Shown here one piece after another: positions 16,463-24,083 of a stretch of 35,209 bases of DNA. Source of the stretch: Bacillus sp. MUM 116 (lineage in GTDB: Bacteria; Bacillota; Bacilli; Bacillales; Cytobacillaceae); contig NZ_MLYR01000057.1 of assembly GCF_001866655.1 (NCBI RefSeq), forward strand, positions 1 to 35,209, written 5' to 3'. Under the pieces are notes generated by a model. The model did no database searches and had not been told where the DNA came from. It saw only the letters and a list, made by a program, of their open reading frames with translations. Within the stretch, counting starts at the first letter, position 1; each line of letters starts with the position of its first letter. Position numbers and translations under genes: made by a program.

Positions 16463-16792
16463 TTATAAATCATTAATAAATTCATTCAAACTTTTTGCAA
16501 GTCCTCCATGACCAAATCGAATATACTTTTGCTTATCTTGTTCGAACACTTTATCTTTGAAAAAATCCAAGAATGCCAAAACCTGAATCCTCCGATATTG
16601 AATATTGACAATTCCGTACTCGTAAAACCAATGATCTATTGTATTATAGACGCCTCTATTGACCTTATACTTTTGATTGCACCAAATAAAAAACTGTAAA
16701 TCAGGCAAATTAAGATATTGACTAGATTCAAAGGATTTTAATTTATTTGTTTTTGAAAAATGCTCAATTGAATACTTATTTTGTATTTGCAT
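16463..16792 (-). CDS. Unknown 109-aa protein in the sulfur regulon
   Basis: I do not recognise this protein. It is soluble and rich in aromatic residues (Phe, Tyr, Trp), e.g. LPDLQFFIWCNQKYK (about 29-43) and IDHWFYEYGIVNIQYRR (about 52-68), with one Cys and no clear metal or redox motif. A strong AAGGAGG sits 9 nt before the ATG. Its upstream spacer carries both cluster motifs (dyad 16821-16843 and module 16878-16938), so it should be controlled with the monooxygenase genes. It could be a small accessory protein or a fragment of a larger one. The coding call is supported by regulation and SD; no function can be given. Confidence 0.72.
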   Translation of the reverse strand: MQIQNKYSIEHFSKTNKLKSFESSQYLNLPDLQFFIWCNQKYKVNRGVYNTIDHWFYEYGIVNIQYRRIQVLAFLDFFKDKVFEQDKQKYIRFGHGGLAKSLNEFINDL

Positions 16793-16820
16793 ATTTATCG
16801 TCCTCCTTGTATATCCAATA

Positions 16821-16843
16821 ATACAAACCTGAATACTAGGAAT
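16821..16843. promoter_or_regulatory. CymR-box-like dyad, copy 4
   Basis: On the minus strand: ATTCCTA-N9-TTTGTAT, the second arm being degenerate. It lies 28 nt before the 109-aa gene, the same distance as copy 2 from its gene. Confidence 0.5.
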
Positions 16844-16877
16844 TTAGGCATCGCACATCCTTTTTATATAATTGAAA

Positions 16878-16938
16878 ATTATCCTATCACCGAGAAGGTT
16901 GTAATAGCAATAGTTTTACTGATTGAAAAATTTAATCC
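16878..16938 (-). promoter_or_regulatory. Recurrent upstream module (activator site plus -10), copy 3
   Basis: On the minus strand: GATTAAATTTTTCAATCAG, then CTATTGCTA and TCTCGGTGATAGGATAAT. TTGCTA and TAGGAT are 18 nt apart. It begins about 20 nt after the stop of the LysR gene, so the 109-aa gene has its own promoter. Confidence 0.6.
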
Positions 16939-16956
16939 TTACTTTAGAAAATTTAA

Positions 16957-17856
16957 TTAATAAACCATCGTATTTTTCTTCTCAAATTCTTTTACGGATA
17001 AAAGAATATCATTCCATAACTTGGAATACTGAAAACCATTTTTCAAATGAGCAGCAAATATACGTTGATTAATTTGAAGAATGTGAGAAACATCTATCTC
17101 AATTAAATCGCCTTTTTCAAGCTCTTCTTTCATGCAGAGATACGGTAAAAAACCAATCGCATTTTTGCTAAGAATAATCGATTTTGCCACTTCAAGATGA
17201 TCAACTAAAAATTCGATACGTGGCTCAACATATTCCACTTCAAACAATTTATGAACCCGATTCCAGTCAAAAGCTCCACATTCAAAAAATACCATCGGCT
17301 CCATGACAATTTGTTGAACAGAAATATTCTCCTGAAATTGAAAAGAGTGTCCAGGATAAACAACCAACCTAACAGAATTATTTAGAAGCCCATACTTTTG
17401 AACTCCACGGTGATTAACATCCTTCATAAAGGCGATGTCCACTTGGTTTTGAAGAAGTTTATCGAGCAATCCATCGTTTGGTGCCGAAATAATTTTAAAT
17501 CGTAATGCAGGATTTTCCTTTTTCAAAAAAGGAAGGGCAATAGGAATAAAGTATTGGGAAGTAATAATATTGGCCCCAATGACAATTTCTTCAGGATTTT
17601 CTTCCTTTTTCAACCGTTTTTTTCCCTGGTTATAGGTATGAATAATTTGCTCAGCATAGGGGATAAATGCTTTCCCTTCATCCGATAATGTCAAACTTCT
17701 CCCTTTACGTAAAAATAATTCGATACCAAGATCACGTTCTAATGTTTTTATCCTTGCTGTTACTGTTGGCTGAGATAAATACAAAGCTTCAGCAGCTTTA
17801 TGAATACTCTCTAAATGAACGACATACATAAAAGCTTCCAAATGGTCAATGTTCAT
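16957..17856 (-). CDS. ascR: LysR-type regulator (AscR/YtlI-like)
   Basis: A 299-aa LysR-family activator. The N-terminal winged helix-turn-helix is clear: MNIDHLEAFMYVVHLESIHK, then AAEALYLSQPTVTARIKTLE (about 21-40). The substrate-binding domain begins near residue 90 (EEIVIGANIITSQYFIPIAL). It sits at the 5' end of the sulfur cluster, as ytlI/ascR lies beside ytmI in B. subtilis, where AscR activates the operon and is itself under CymR. The recurring module upstream of three genes here is the probable binding site. SD AAGGGG lies before the ATG. A structured leader/terminator (17939-18006) lies upstream and may tie its expression to another signal. Confidence 0.82.
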   Translation of the reverse strand: MNIDHLEAFMYVVHLESIHKAAEALYLSQPTVTARIKTLERDLGIELFLRKGRSLTLSDEGKAFIPYAEQIIHTYNQGKKRLKKEENPEEIVIGANIITSQYFIPIALPFLKKENPALRFKIISAPNDGLLDKLLQNQVDIAFMKDVNHRGVQKYGLLNNSVRLVVYPGHSFQFQENISVQQIVMEPMVFFECGAFDWNRVHKLFEVEYVEPRIEFLVDHLEVAKSIILSKNAIGFLPYLCMKEELEKGDLIEIDVSHILQINQRIFAAHLKNGFQYSKLWNDILLSVKEFEKKNTMVY

Positions 17857-17938
17857 TTTCGCAACCCCTTTCTTGATTTTTTATAATAAGGTTGTTGTTA
17901 AGGAATCTAATAAAACGATAGCCCCGTTAACAAAATAC

Positions 17939-18006
17939 AAAAAAGGCCCCTTTACGCTTAATACGTATAGGAGCCTTTGGGTGACCAATCGGCAAGTTAC
18001 CAATAT
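17939..18006 (-). promoter_or_regulatory. Structured leader/terminator, copy B
   Basis: On the minus strand: TTGGTAACTTGCCGATTGGT, then CACCCAAAGGCTCC and a hairpin closing with GGGGCC followed by TTTTTT. It is related in sequence to copy A (11255-11326). It precedes the LysR gene start by about 80 nt and follows the DUF1835 gene by about 75 nt. It may be the terminator of that gene, or an attenuator for the regulator. Confidence 0.55.
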
Positions 18007-18079
18007 TTATGATTTTTTTAATTTTACTCCAATTAATCCAATAAGTAAAGTATGAATTAAATTAATTTTCTAAAAAAAT

Positions 18080-19000
18080 TTATCTCGATCTTAGATGAAC
18101 TCCTCCCACCCACCAATCTATTTCTACCAAATTCATTCGATTCTTTTTCCTATTTAACACATCTAATCCATAGGAGGTTAATTCCAACCTGGGATTGGAA
18201 TCAGGTTTAGGATAATTCGGCAATGGAATTTCACTTTTAAGCAAAGAATAGGGTCCCTTCATTAATTCAACTAAAATCGCCGCAAAATGCAAGTTACTTA
18301 AACCATCATTTATTCTCATTTCCATAATGCTAGATAACAAGTCATAGAATAAACATTCACCATTATTGATGAAAGATAGTGCTAAATACTCGACTTCATT
18401 TAATCCTGTCTGAATGGTGGGAAAATAACTTTTATGATCTTGGAGTACTTGAAGGAGAAACGGCAGCGAGTGCTTCTCAGATATAATCCATTTTTCAATT
18501 GCATTTTTATCACTAGAGTTATAGGCTTTCCAGCCTGAAATCGCTTCATGAATTTGTTCACCCGTTATCTTTTTTCTACTATCAAGTAATCCCATTAATT
18601 GTTTGGTGGATAATTGCCCTAGTCCATAAAAAGGCGATATACCAGGATATTGGTCAATACTTATCATCGATAAATTTTCATATCCTAAAGAAGATAATTC
18701 TGTCAGCAGGTACATTAACATGGTTTGATCATAGCGGTCATGCTCAAACCATAGAATAATCTCCCTGGATTTTGATATTTCACTTAATAAACGATTTTGC
18801 GTTTCACAATTTTGAATAAAAAGTTTAGAGGGAATTCCAAGTTTTTCTTCAAAAAAATGAGCACGTTTTTTTAATTGCTCTTCTTTTGACCAAGTTAAAC
18901 GTAACGGACCAAATTCATACATTTCTCTCCAAACAATAACGTCACCATCTATTTGTTTTAGTTTATCCCCCACGACATCCCCATTTACAATATGGATCAT
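18080..19000 (-). CDS. DUF1835 domain protein
   Basis: A 306-aa cytoplasmic protein. The N-terminus, IHIVNGDVVGDKLKQIDGDV followed by IVWREMYEFGPL, is the signature of DUF1835, a family of unknown function common in Bacillus. The middle, LWFEHDRYDQTMLMYLL (about 83-99), is also conserved in this family. A C-terminal alpha-helical region fits the companion DUF3658-type tail. No catalytic activity is established for the family. It is read away from the YqcI gene. Confidence 0.8.
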   Translation of the reverse strand: MIHIVNGDVVGDKLKQIDGDVIVWREMYEFGPLRLTWSKEEQLKKRAHFFEEKLGIPSKLFIQNCETQNRLLSEISKSREIILWFEHDRYDQTMLMYLLTELSSLGYENLSMISIDQYPGISPFYGLGQLSTKQLMGLLDSRKKITGEQIHEAISGWKAYNSSDKNAIEKWIISEKHSLPFLLQVLQDHKSYFPTIQTGLNEVEYLALSFINNGECLFYDLLSSIMEMRINDGLSNLHFAAILVELMKGPYSLLKSEIPLPNYPKPDSNPRLELTSYGLDVLNRKKNRMNLVEIDWWVGGVHLRSR

Positions 19001-19118
19001 GAAATAACCTCTTTCTTTTGTTATTTAATCTTCTATGGTATTTGCCCATTTGTCCCGGGACATCCATCACCTCCATTGTGCTATGAATATACTGCATTAA
19101 TAATAGGAGGTGATGATG

Positions 19119-19850
19119 ATGACCAGACTTTATATGGATGATCCTTCACTTCGAAATCAACTTGAGGAATGGGAAAGAAATGCCCTGGAGAAATTCTCAG
19201 TTAAAATGAGCGATAAAGAAAAACCATTTCCCTGTATCCCTGCTACTATAGGGTTCTCAAAAAATCAGCTGCGCTACGCTTTTATTGGAGATCCAAGAGA
19301 AAACTCCACAATATACGAACTAGCAGAAATTTTAAGTAGATATACAGAGGTTGCAAGGGAAATTGGCAGCTACACTTCATTAATTGTTTTTTATAAAACC
19401 CCAGATTCCTTAAAATCTGCGTATGCTGTTGAGGACTATGAACGATTATTTTGGAAAAATCTTAGCAGTTTAAGTGCTTTAGACCCTAATGAATGGCCAG
19501 AGGATATTCCCCCCGACCCCCATCATCCTATCTGGGAATTTTGTTTCAATTCTGAAAAGTATTTTATGTATTGTGGAACACCTGCGCATGTGAATCGACA
19601 GAGCCGGCATTTTGAAAATCTAATACTCGCCATAACACCACGCTGGGTACTTCAGGAGTTTAATAGGTCACAAAAATTTGCCAAGAATATTAAAACACAA
19701 GTACGAAAAAGGCTGGAAAAATATGATTCTATTGCAATTCACCCGGATTTAAATAGCTATGGCTCTGAAGACAATTTCGAATGGAAACAATATTTTCTTC
19801 GGGATGATGATACTTCATTGTCAAAATGTCCTTATCATCGTCATCATTAA
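19119..19850 (+). CDS. YqcI/YcgG family protein
   Basis: About 243 aa, matching the YqcI/YcgG family of unknown function. Diagnostic stretches are PFPCIPATIGFSKNQLRYAF (about 36-55), the DPHHPIWEFCFN region with clustered His and Pro (about 147-158) and CGTPAHVNRQSRHFENL (about 167-183). The tail CPYHRHH is His/Cys-rich and could bind metal. Four consecutive start codons follow AGGAGG (19105-19110). The last ATG (19119, ATGACC) has the best spacing (8 nt). It stands alone on the plus strand, diverging from the DUF1835 gene. Confidence 0.82.
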   Translation: MTRLYMDDPSLRNQLEEWERNALEKFSVKMSDKEKPFPCIPATIGFSKNQLRYAFIGDPRENSTIYELAEILSRYTEVAREIGSYTSLIVFYKTPDSLKSAYAVEDYERLFWKNLSSLSALDPNEWPEDIPPDPHHPIWEFCFNSEKYFMYCGTPAHVNRQSRHFENLILAITPRWVLQEFNRSQKFAKNIKTQVRKRLEKYDSIAIHPDLNSYGSEDNFEWKQYFLRDDDTSLSKCPYHRHH

Positions 19851-19858
19851 ATGGAGAA

Positions 19859-19875
19859 GGGGGGGCTCTCCCCCA
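19859..19875 (+). terminator. GC-rich hairpin after the YqcI gene
   Basis: GGGGG-CTCT-CCCCC lies immediately after the stop codon, without a clear T-run. It is possibly a weak terminator. A fragment of the 4.4-kb hairpin repeat (AGGGTCAGATCCCA) follows at 19900-19913. Confidence 0.5.
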
Positions 19876-19914
19876 TTGTATTAATGTTAAAGTCCAATAG
19901 GGTCAGATCCCATT

Positions 19915-20214
19915 TTAAAATTCTTCATAAACAGCTGGATCTTGATTGTTAATCCTGCCATTAGGGCGAGTTAATTCAGCAACCATGTTCATTTCAGAAT
20001 TATCTAGGGAAAAATCAAAGATTGATATATTTTAAAGTTGTCGAAAAGGTGATGAAGATTTAGGAATGGAAATGGCGCCAAGCTGATAATGCCAGCGTAA
20101 AATTACTTGTGAAATAGTTTTATCATGATTTTCAGCAATCTTTTGAAGTGTTTCATTATACAGCACTTCATTCGCTCGAGCTAATGGACTCCAGGATTCT
20201 GTTACAATGTTATC
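19915..20214 (-). pseudogene. Aldo/keto reductase C-terminal relic
   Basis: The frame reads VTESWSPLARANEVLYNETL, then QKIAENHDKTISQVILRWHY and LGAISIPKSSSPFRQL, the typical end of an AKR-family NADPH oxidoreductase including the cofactor-binding IPKS motif. A TAA replaces a Glu codon after FRQL (near 20030), and the frame then continues NISIFDFSLDNSEM to ...DPAVYEEF with its own stop. The first ~180 residues of an AKR are missing; an A-run and stop codon precede the fragment. It is a non-functional relic. Confidence 0.85.
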
Positions 20215-20551
20215 TTTTTTTTACTATTTTAAGGGTATCATAACGAAGGATTAATTTCATTTTTTTGAATTATTCAATGAATCTTATTGTTGAATTTTAC
20301 TATAACCTTTTGTTTCTTAAATTAGGATAAGTCTATCCCCTATTCCACTGACCTACCCTTTAGCCAATCAGAAAATCTCTCTATCAGTAAAGCTTCATTA
20401 CAAAATATGTAAAAGTTGCTTTTGATCAACGTATTTTAAATCAAATATGAACCAATCTCTTATAAATAGGTGGACGCCACAATATATTGGTCAGTAGAAT
20501 AACTATAGAGAAAGAAGATGATTTAATAATCATCTGAGAAAGGATGAGACC
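20215..20551. other. AT-rich intergenic stretch
   Basis: About 340 nt with no supportable gene. It separates the AKR relic from the ATP-pyrophosphatase gene and must hold that gene's promoter, but no convincing -35/-10 pair is visible. A good SD (GAAAGGATG) lies just before 20552. Confidence 0.5.
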
Positions 20552-21247
20552 ATGGAAGAAACAAGCCTTGAAAAAATCGTCGTTGCCTTTTCATCCGGAA
20601 AAGACTCCGTTTTTTTAGTCAACCAATTGTTAAAGGATCAAAGGTATAAAATCATATCGTTAGTGACAACCTGTACGAACAATGGAAACGTCACCAGTCA
20701 CCACATTGATGAACAGCTAGTAGAAAAACAAGCGGAAGCCATTGGACTGCCTCTATACAAAATAAAAATGAGCGATTTTACCACGGAAAACTTCGAAGAT
20801 GGTTTAATCAGTACAATGGTTTATTTCAGACAACATTTCGGAGTAACGAAAATCGCATATGGTGACTTATTTTTGGAAGAGGTCAAGACCTATAAAGAAA
20901 AATTACTCGCAAGACACGGATTTGAATTGCTGGTACCACTATGGGGACGGAATACGAAAGCATTAGCTCGACAAATGGTGGAAGAAGGATGGAAAGCTGC
21001 CGTCATATCCATCGATTCAACGAAATTGTTTTCCGATTTTTTAGGAAAAACCTTGACAAAAGAATGGCTAGAAGCATTACCTTCTGATGTAGATCCATGC
21101 GGAGAGTACGGCGAGTACCATACCTTTGTATACCATGGACCTATCTTTCAACATCCTATTCCAATAGAAATCGACTATCAAATTATAAACGAAAGGGATC
21201 GTTGGAAATTTGTTGGAATTAAATTAAAAGGTGAGGAAGGTATGTGA
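20552..21247 (+). CDS. Dph6-related ATP pyrophosphatase
   Basis: A 231-aa PP-loop adenylating enzyme. The ATP-binding motif is AFSSGKDSVF (residues 12-21). The downstream Dph6 hallmark appears as DPCGEYGEYHTFV (about 191-203), a variant of the family's CGEGGEYHT. The segment IAYGDLFLEEVKTYKEKL is also typical. Eukaryotic and archaeal Dph6 amidates diphthine, but bacteria lack diphthamide, so the amidation or thiolation substrate here is unknown. It is a stand-alone gene on the plus strand. Confidence 0.88.
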   Translation: MEETSLEKIVVAFSSGKDSVFLVNQLLKDQRYKIISLVTTCTNNGNVTSHHIDEQLVEKQAEAIGLPLYKIKMSDFTTENFEDGLISTMVYFRQHFGVTKIAYGDLFLEEVKTYKEKLLARHGFELLVPLWGRNTKALARQMVEEGWKAAVISIDSTKLFSDFLGKTLTKEWLEALPSDVDPCGEYGEYHTFVYHGPIFQHPIPIEIDYQIINERDRWKFVGIKLKGEEGM

Positions 21248-21391
21248 TGATGATTTCGAAGTAGCATGTACGACCTCATCTCAAACAGTTGTGATTCGGC
21301 ACCTGATGTTCCGCTCACAAAAATGACTGCATATAAGGATAAGTCCGAGATATGTCCAAAAACGGCATGATAGATAGAATAAAAATGTAAA

Positions 21392-21409
21392 AAGGGCTCA
21401 AGGGCCCTT
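21392..21409. terminator. Hairpin downstream of the PP-loop gene
   Basis: Stem AAGGGC / GCCCTT with a 6-nt loop, about 145 nt after the gene. An A-run precedes it, which gives a T-run only on the minus strand, so it may serve either strand weakly. Confidence 0.5.
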
Positions 21410-21545
21410 CATTTATGCTTTCTTTAAGTTCTATCCCTAGCTTTCCATCTTAAGGTTGAGGTGGTTCTTCTAAATCAATGACTTAATCGCCTTTAATTCA
21501 CTCCTTACATTTATCCAACAATGTCTGGACACTTTTATAAGAGGC

Positions 21546-21740
21546 TCACTTTTTCATGAGACTGCATCGATACCATTCAGCCGCAGCTTCTACTTCCTCT
21601 AGTGTTAATTGGTGGCCACGATTCTCCCAATAAATTTCTACTTTCGCATGAGCATTATCTAATAAAGATTGTAATTCAGCAGATTCCATTGGCGAGCAGA
21701 TTGGATCATTTGTTCCAGCCGAAAAAAGCGTCTTGGAATA
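21546..21740 (-). pseudogene. Alpha/beta-hydrolase (carboxylesterase) C-terminal relic
   Basis: The frame LFSAGTNDPICSPMESAEL, then QSLLDNAHAKVEIYWENRGH and QLTLEEVEAAAEWYRCS, is the end of a phospholipase/carboxylesterase-type hydrolase. It includes the catalytic Asp (GTNDPIC) and His (NRGHQLT), but the nucleophile half is gone. Upstream codons contain stops (near 21745-21760). It cannot be an active enzyme alone. Confidence 0.78.
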
Positions 21741-21759
21741 ATACACCTATCTTTACAGG

Positions 21760-22072
21760 AAATATGGATTTTGATGTGATTTTTTCCTTAAGATTAGATC
21801 TGAAAATGCAAAATATTAGGTATAGCTACTTTATAGGAAGGGTTGGTGATTTGGTTGTCGCTATATGAAAAACTTTCACTGATTTACTGCTCCAATTTTA
21901 TGATGAAGTAAAGAATAACATTAATAAAGGAGACGTCTCAAAAGCTTTGTATTATGAGCTAGGGTTGATTATAGAAGCGTCGGCGAAACGAGGAATTATA
22001 TTAGAAAAACCAGTAGATTTTAAAGAATTAGTTGACCAACAATTGTTTTTGTCCTTTTGTTTAGCCAATTAA
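21760..22072 (+). pseudogene. Unknown gene remnant with internal TGA
   Basis: A plus-strand frame reads MDFDVIFSLRLDLKMQNIRY, then SYFIGRVGDLVVAI and a TGA (21866-21868). It continues in the same frame as KTFTDLLLQFYDEVKNNINK, GDVSKALYYELGLIIEASAK and on to LSFCLAN with a stop at 22070-22072. The second half is regular amphipathic helix, looks like coding sequence, and has no start of its own. The 5' end abuts the esterase relic, so the N-terminus is lost. I do not recognise the family. Confidence 0.5.
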
Positions 22073-22116
22073 CAGAAACAGGGTTACTTATAATATAAAG
22101 CGCCCTTTCAAGAAAA

Positions 22117-22174
22117 GAGCTGCCTAATAAAAGCAGCTCGAAACAATACGCCAACCCTTTTCTGGGCGTTTTCT
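22117..22174. terminator. Pair of hairpins between convergent units
   Basis: The first hairpin (GAGCTGC / GCAGCTC, 22117-22139) has a T-run on the minus strand and would end the YdbC-like transcript. The second (ACGCC / GGCGT, 22148-22169, then TTTTCTTCTT) has a T-run on the plus strand. Confidence 0.7.
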
Positions 22175-22190
22175 TCTTATTCCCCTGGAT

Positions 22191-22412
22191 TTATAAGTTC
22201 AAACCGTTCAATATTTCCTTTAACTGTATTAGCTCTTCCGTTGTAAATGTAACGCCTTTTCCCATCTTTACATGCTCCGAATCCCAATCACGTAAATCAT
22301 ATTTTGGTTCTCGCCCATTCCAACTAATAAGATTTAACTCTTTTTTCCAACCCTTTGCTCCCTCAGAAATTGTTCCTATGTTTTCTTTTATTTCAAATTT
22401 TAAATCTGCCAC
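22191..22412 (-). CDS. YdbC-like PC4-fold protein
   Basis: A 73-aa protein starting at GTG (22410-22412), because GGAGGG lies 7 nt upstream and the family begins ADLKFEI. It reads ADLKFEIKENIGTISEGAKG, then WKKELNLISWNGREPKYDLR and KMGKGVTFTTEELIQLKEIL, matching the bacterial YdbC proteins, which have the fold of the PC4 transcriptional coactivator and bind single-stranded DNA. The full conserved core is present. The longer frame to 22481 has no SD. It is an intact gene inside an otherwise decayed stretch. Confidence 0.87.
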   Translation of the reverse strand: MADLKFEIKENIGTISEGAKGWKKELNLISWNGREPKYDLRDWDSEHVKMGKGVTFTTEELIQLKEILNGLNL

Positions 22413-22654
22413 ACTTATTCCCTCCAAATTATTATTGTCAGTATTATAAATGATTCTCCTTGGCGTAGTTTGACCAACCAAAATAAAGAATATAAAATTT
22501 GTATTAATCGTAACAAGGGGTACTACTTATCAAATTGCAATTTGTACAAATAAAGCACCTCCCAAAGTATGATACGAATTGAGCATATCCGATTTTGAAA
22601 GCATTTTATTTAGAAATAATTATGTAAAATGGGTGACAATCTAATCAACGACAA

Positions 22655-22979
22655 TCACTCCGACAACATAATTGAAACTAATCCGGTGAAATGCTCAATC
22701 CCCCGCTTCAATTTGCAGCTGGTGCGTCAATGGGGTGATATTATGAACCCGCCCTTTTATATCCGATGTGAAGCCGTCTAACCAAAACATAATAATTACC
22801 GCTAGGCTATATTCCATTGCATAAGCTATCCGCGAATCAAACTCATCGAGCTCATAGTCGTCGACAATCGGCTTTGCTATCCGTTACTCGTCGCGCCACA
22901 AATCAGGCTGCCCCTTTATTAGTTCCAGCAAACCATACGCAAATTTCCATTTCTTCATACCGCTGTCACGAATTGTCAT
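22655..22979 (-). pseudogene. YolD-like phage-type gene with in-frame stop and frameshift
   Basis: After a strong SD (AAGGAG, 9 nt) the frame reads MTIRDSGMKKWKFAYGLLEL, IKGQPDLWRDE, then TAA. It resumes at once in the same frame as RIAKPIVDDYELDEFDSRIA, YAMEYSLAVIIMFWLDGFTS and DIKGRVHNITPLTHQLQIE. That is the YolD-like layout (PILDEDELEEF..., then a beta barrel with 'ITPL...QIE'). A 1-2 nt shift near AGD moves the end into GIEHFTGLVSIMLSE with a stop at 22655-22657. YolD-like genes usually sit beside phage or SOS Y-family polymerases; none is left here. Confidence 0.8.
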
Positions 22980-23051
22980 ATTGGTCATCTCCTTCGTTCA
23001 ATATGAATATAAAATAAAAACGCCTATCTTCATTAGAGCACGTAAAAAATC

Positions 23052-23209
23052 TTAACTTTCTATGTACTTAACATTTGCAAAAGGAACTAAAATCGTATGT
23101 CCTAAGCTATAGATTCCCACGTATCATGTAAGGAAATAAATATTAATTCTACTTCTGTCCCGTCATTAAAATGAACGGTTACATAAGAACCTTGCAAAAA
23201 ATTAGACAT
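23052..23209 (-). pseudogene. Small (~52-aa) gene, frameshifted near the middle
   Basis: SD GGGGAGGTG precedes ATG (23207-23209): MSNFLQGSYVTVHFNDGTEV, then ELIFISLHDTWESIA and a TAG at 23102-23104. In the next frame the sequence continues sensibly as LGHTILVPFANVKYIES with a stop at 23052-23054, giving an SH3-like small beta protein of about 52 residues when one shift near 23105-23110 is repaired. The family is not recognised; its position beside YolD and integrase relics suggests phage origin. The 35-aa version could still be made. Confidence 0.6.
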
Positions 23210-23302
23210 CCGTCTTCACCTCCCCTTTTATCATTTTCCTTGAACTAAAATATTGTTAAATAAAAAAACGCCACCAGTTTTAGGTGACGTAATGATTATC
23301 AT

Positions 23303-23790
23303 TTATTTAAATACGTAATTAAGCGATGAGTCGGAGCTTAAACAATTTTGATTGCCATATACGTCATTTGCACATAACGAAAGACCATATTCATATGCGA
23401 ATGAACGAGTCCGCTCCAAGCTAAACGGAGATTGCAACCGTTCATAATGTAAAACAACGCGACTGTATGTCGCAGTGTGATTGCGGGCTGACTCGTTTAT
23501 CGGTTGTTTTCTCGACTTGTCCATACAATCGTAAGTTATCTCGGTTAATATACTGGCTAATTTTTTTCATCTTCGTAAGAAAGAAAACGTATTCATTACC
23601 GAAGTCCTCAGTTTCGTGCATATATTCGCTTAATAATTTCGCTGTTCTCGTAGAGATTGGAACAATCGACCAACCCTCATTTTTGTGTTCGCAACTTTTA
23701 AACGAATAAACATTGTTTTAAAATCGTATTTTGCCGTTTCATATCGACTGGCTCGCACACTCGAACCATTGTATCGAGATGGGGCATCTC
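23303..23790 (-). pseudogene. Tyrosine recombinase/phage integrase relic
   Basis: Pieces of an XerC/D-type integrase can be read in shifting frames: YDFKTMFIRLKVA, then EGWSIVPISTRTAKLLSEYM and HETEDFGNEYVFF. RVSPQSH takes the place of the usual SPHxxRH box. A further shift gives ALFYIMNGCNL and LVHSHMNMVFRYVQMT, where LGHS has become LVHS and the catalytic Tyr is in RYVQ. At least two frameshifts, a lost Arg/His box and a late TAA (NQHN region) make it inactive. No att repeats were identified. Confidence 0.8.
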
Positions 23791-24083
23791 AATTACCCTG
23801 ATCTACTTATATTTCGGAAGGAATATTTTCCCATTCCTTTTTTATTTCTTTGGGATTGCGCCCAAAACGGTCAATTGATTTTATATAAAGTAGGCCCAGA
23901 GGGACTGGTGGTCTCAAGCAGTTTTGAAGACTCCACACCCTAATTGCTAATTATTACCATTTGCAACCACAGTATAATCCTCGCCAAATCTACTATTAAT
24001 ATGTTTTTATTTAGTTTTTCACTAGTATTTTTCTAATTAAATCACTAGTATAATTTTCAAATTCGCAAATAATAGAACATTAC

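Noticed and set aside
17939..18006. Reading the leader/terminator on the plus strand as a c-di-GMP or SAM riboswitch
   Set aside because: A few words resemble the 3' side of those consensus sequences, but the 5' conserved parts are absent and the T-run is on the minus strand.
23731..23943. Plus-strand 70-codon frame opposite the integrase relic
   Set aside because: Most of it is antisense to the integrase remnant and it has no SD or known motif.
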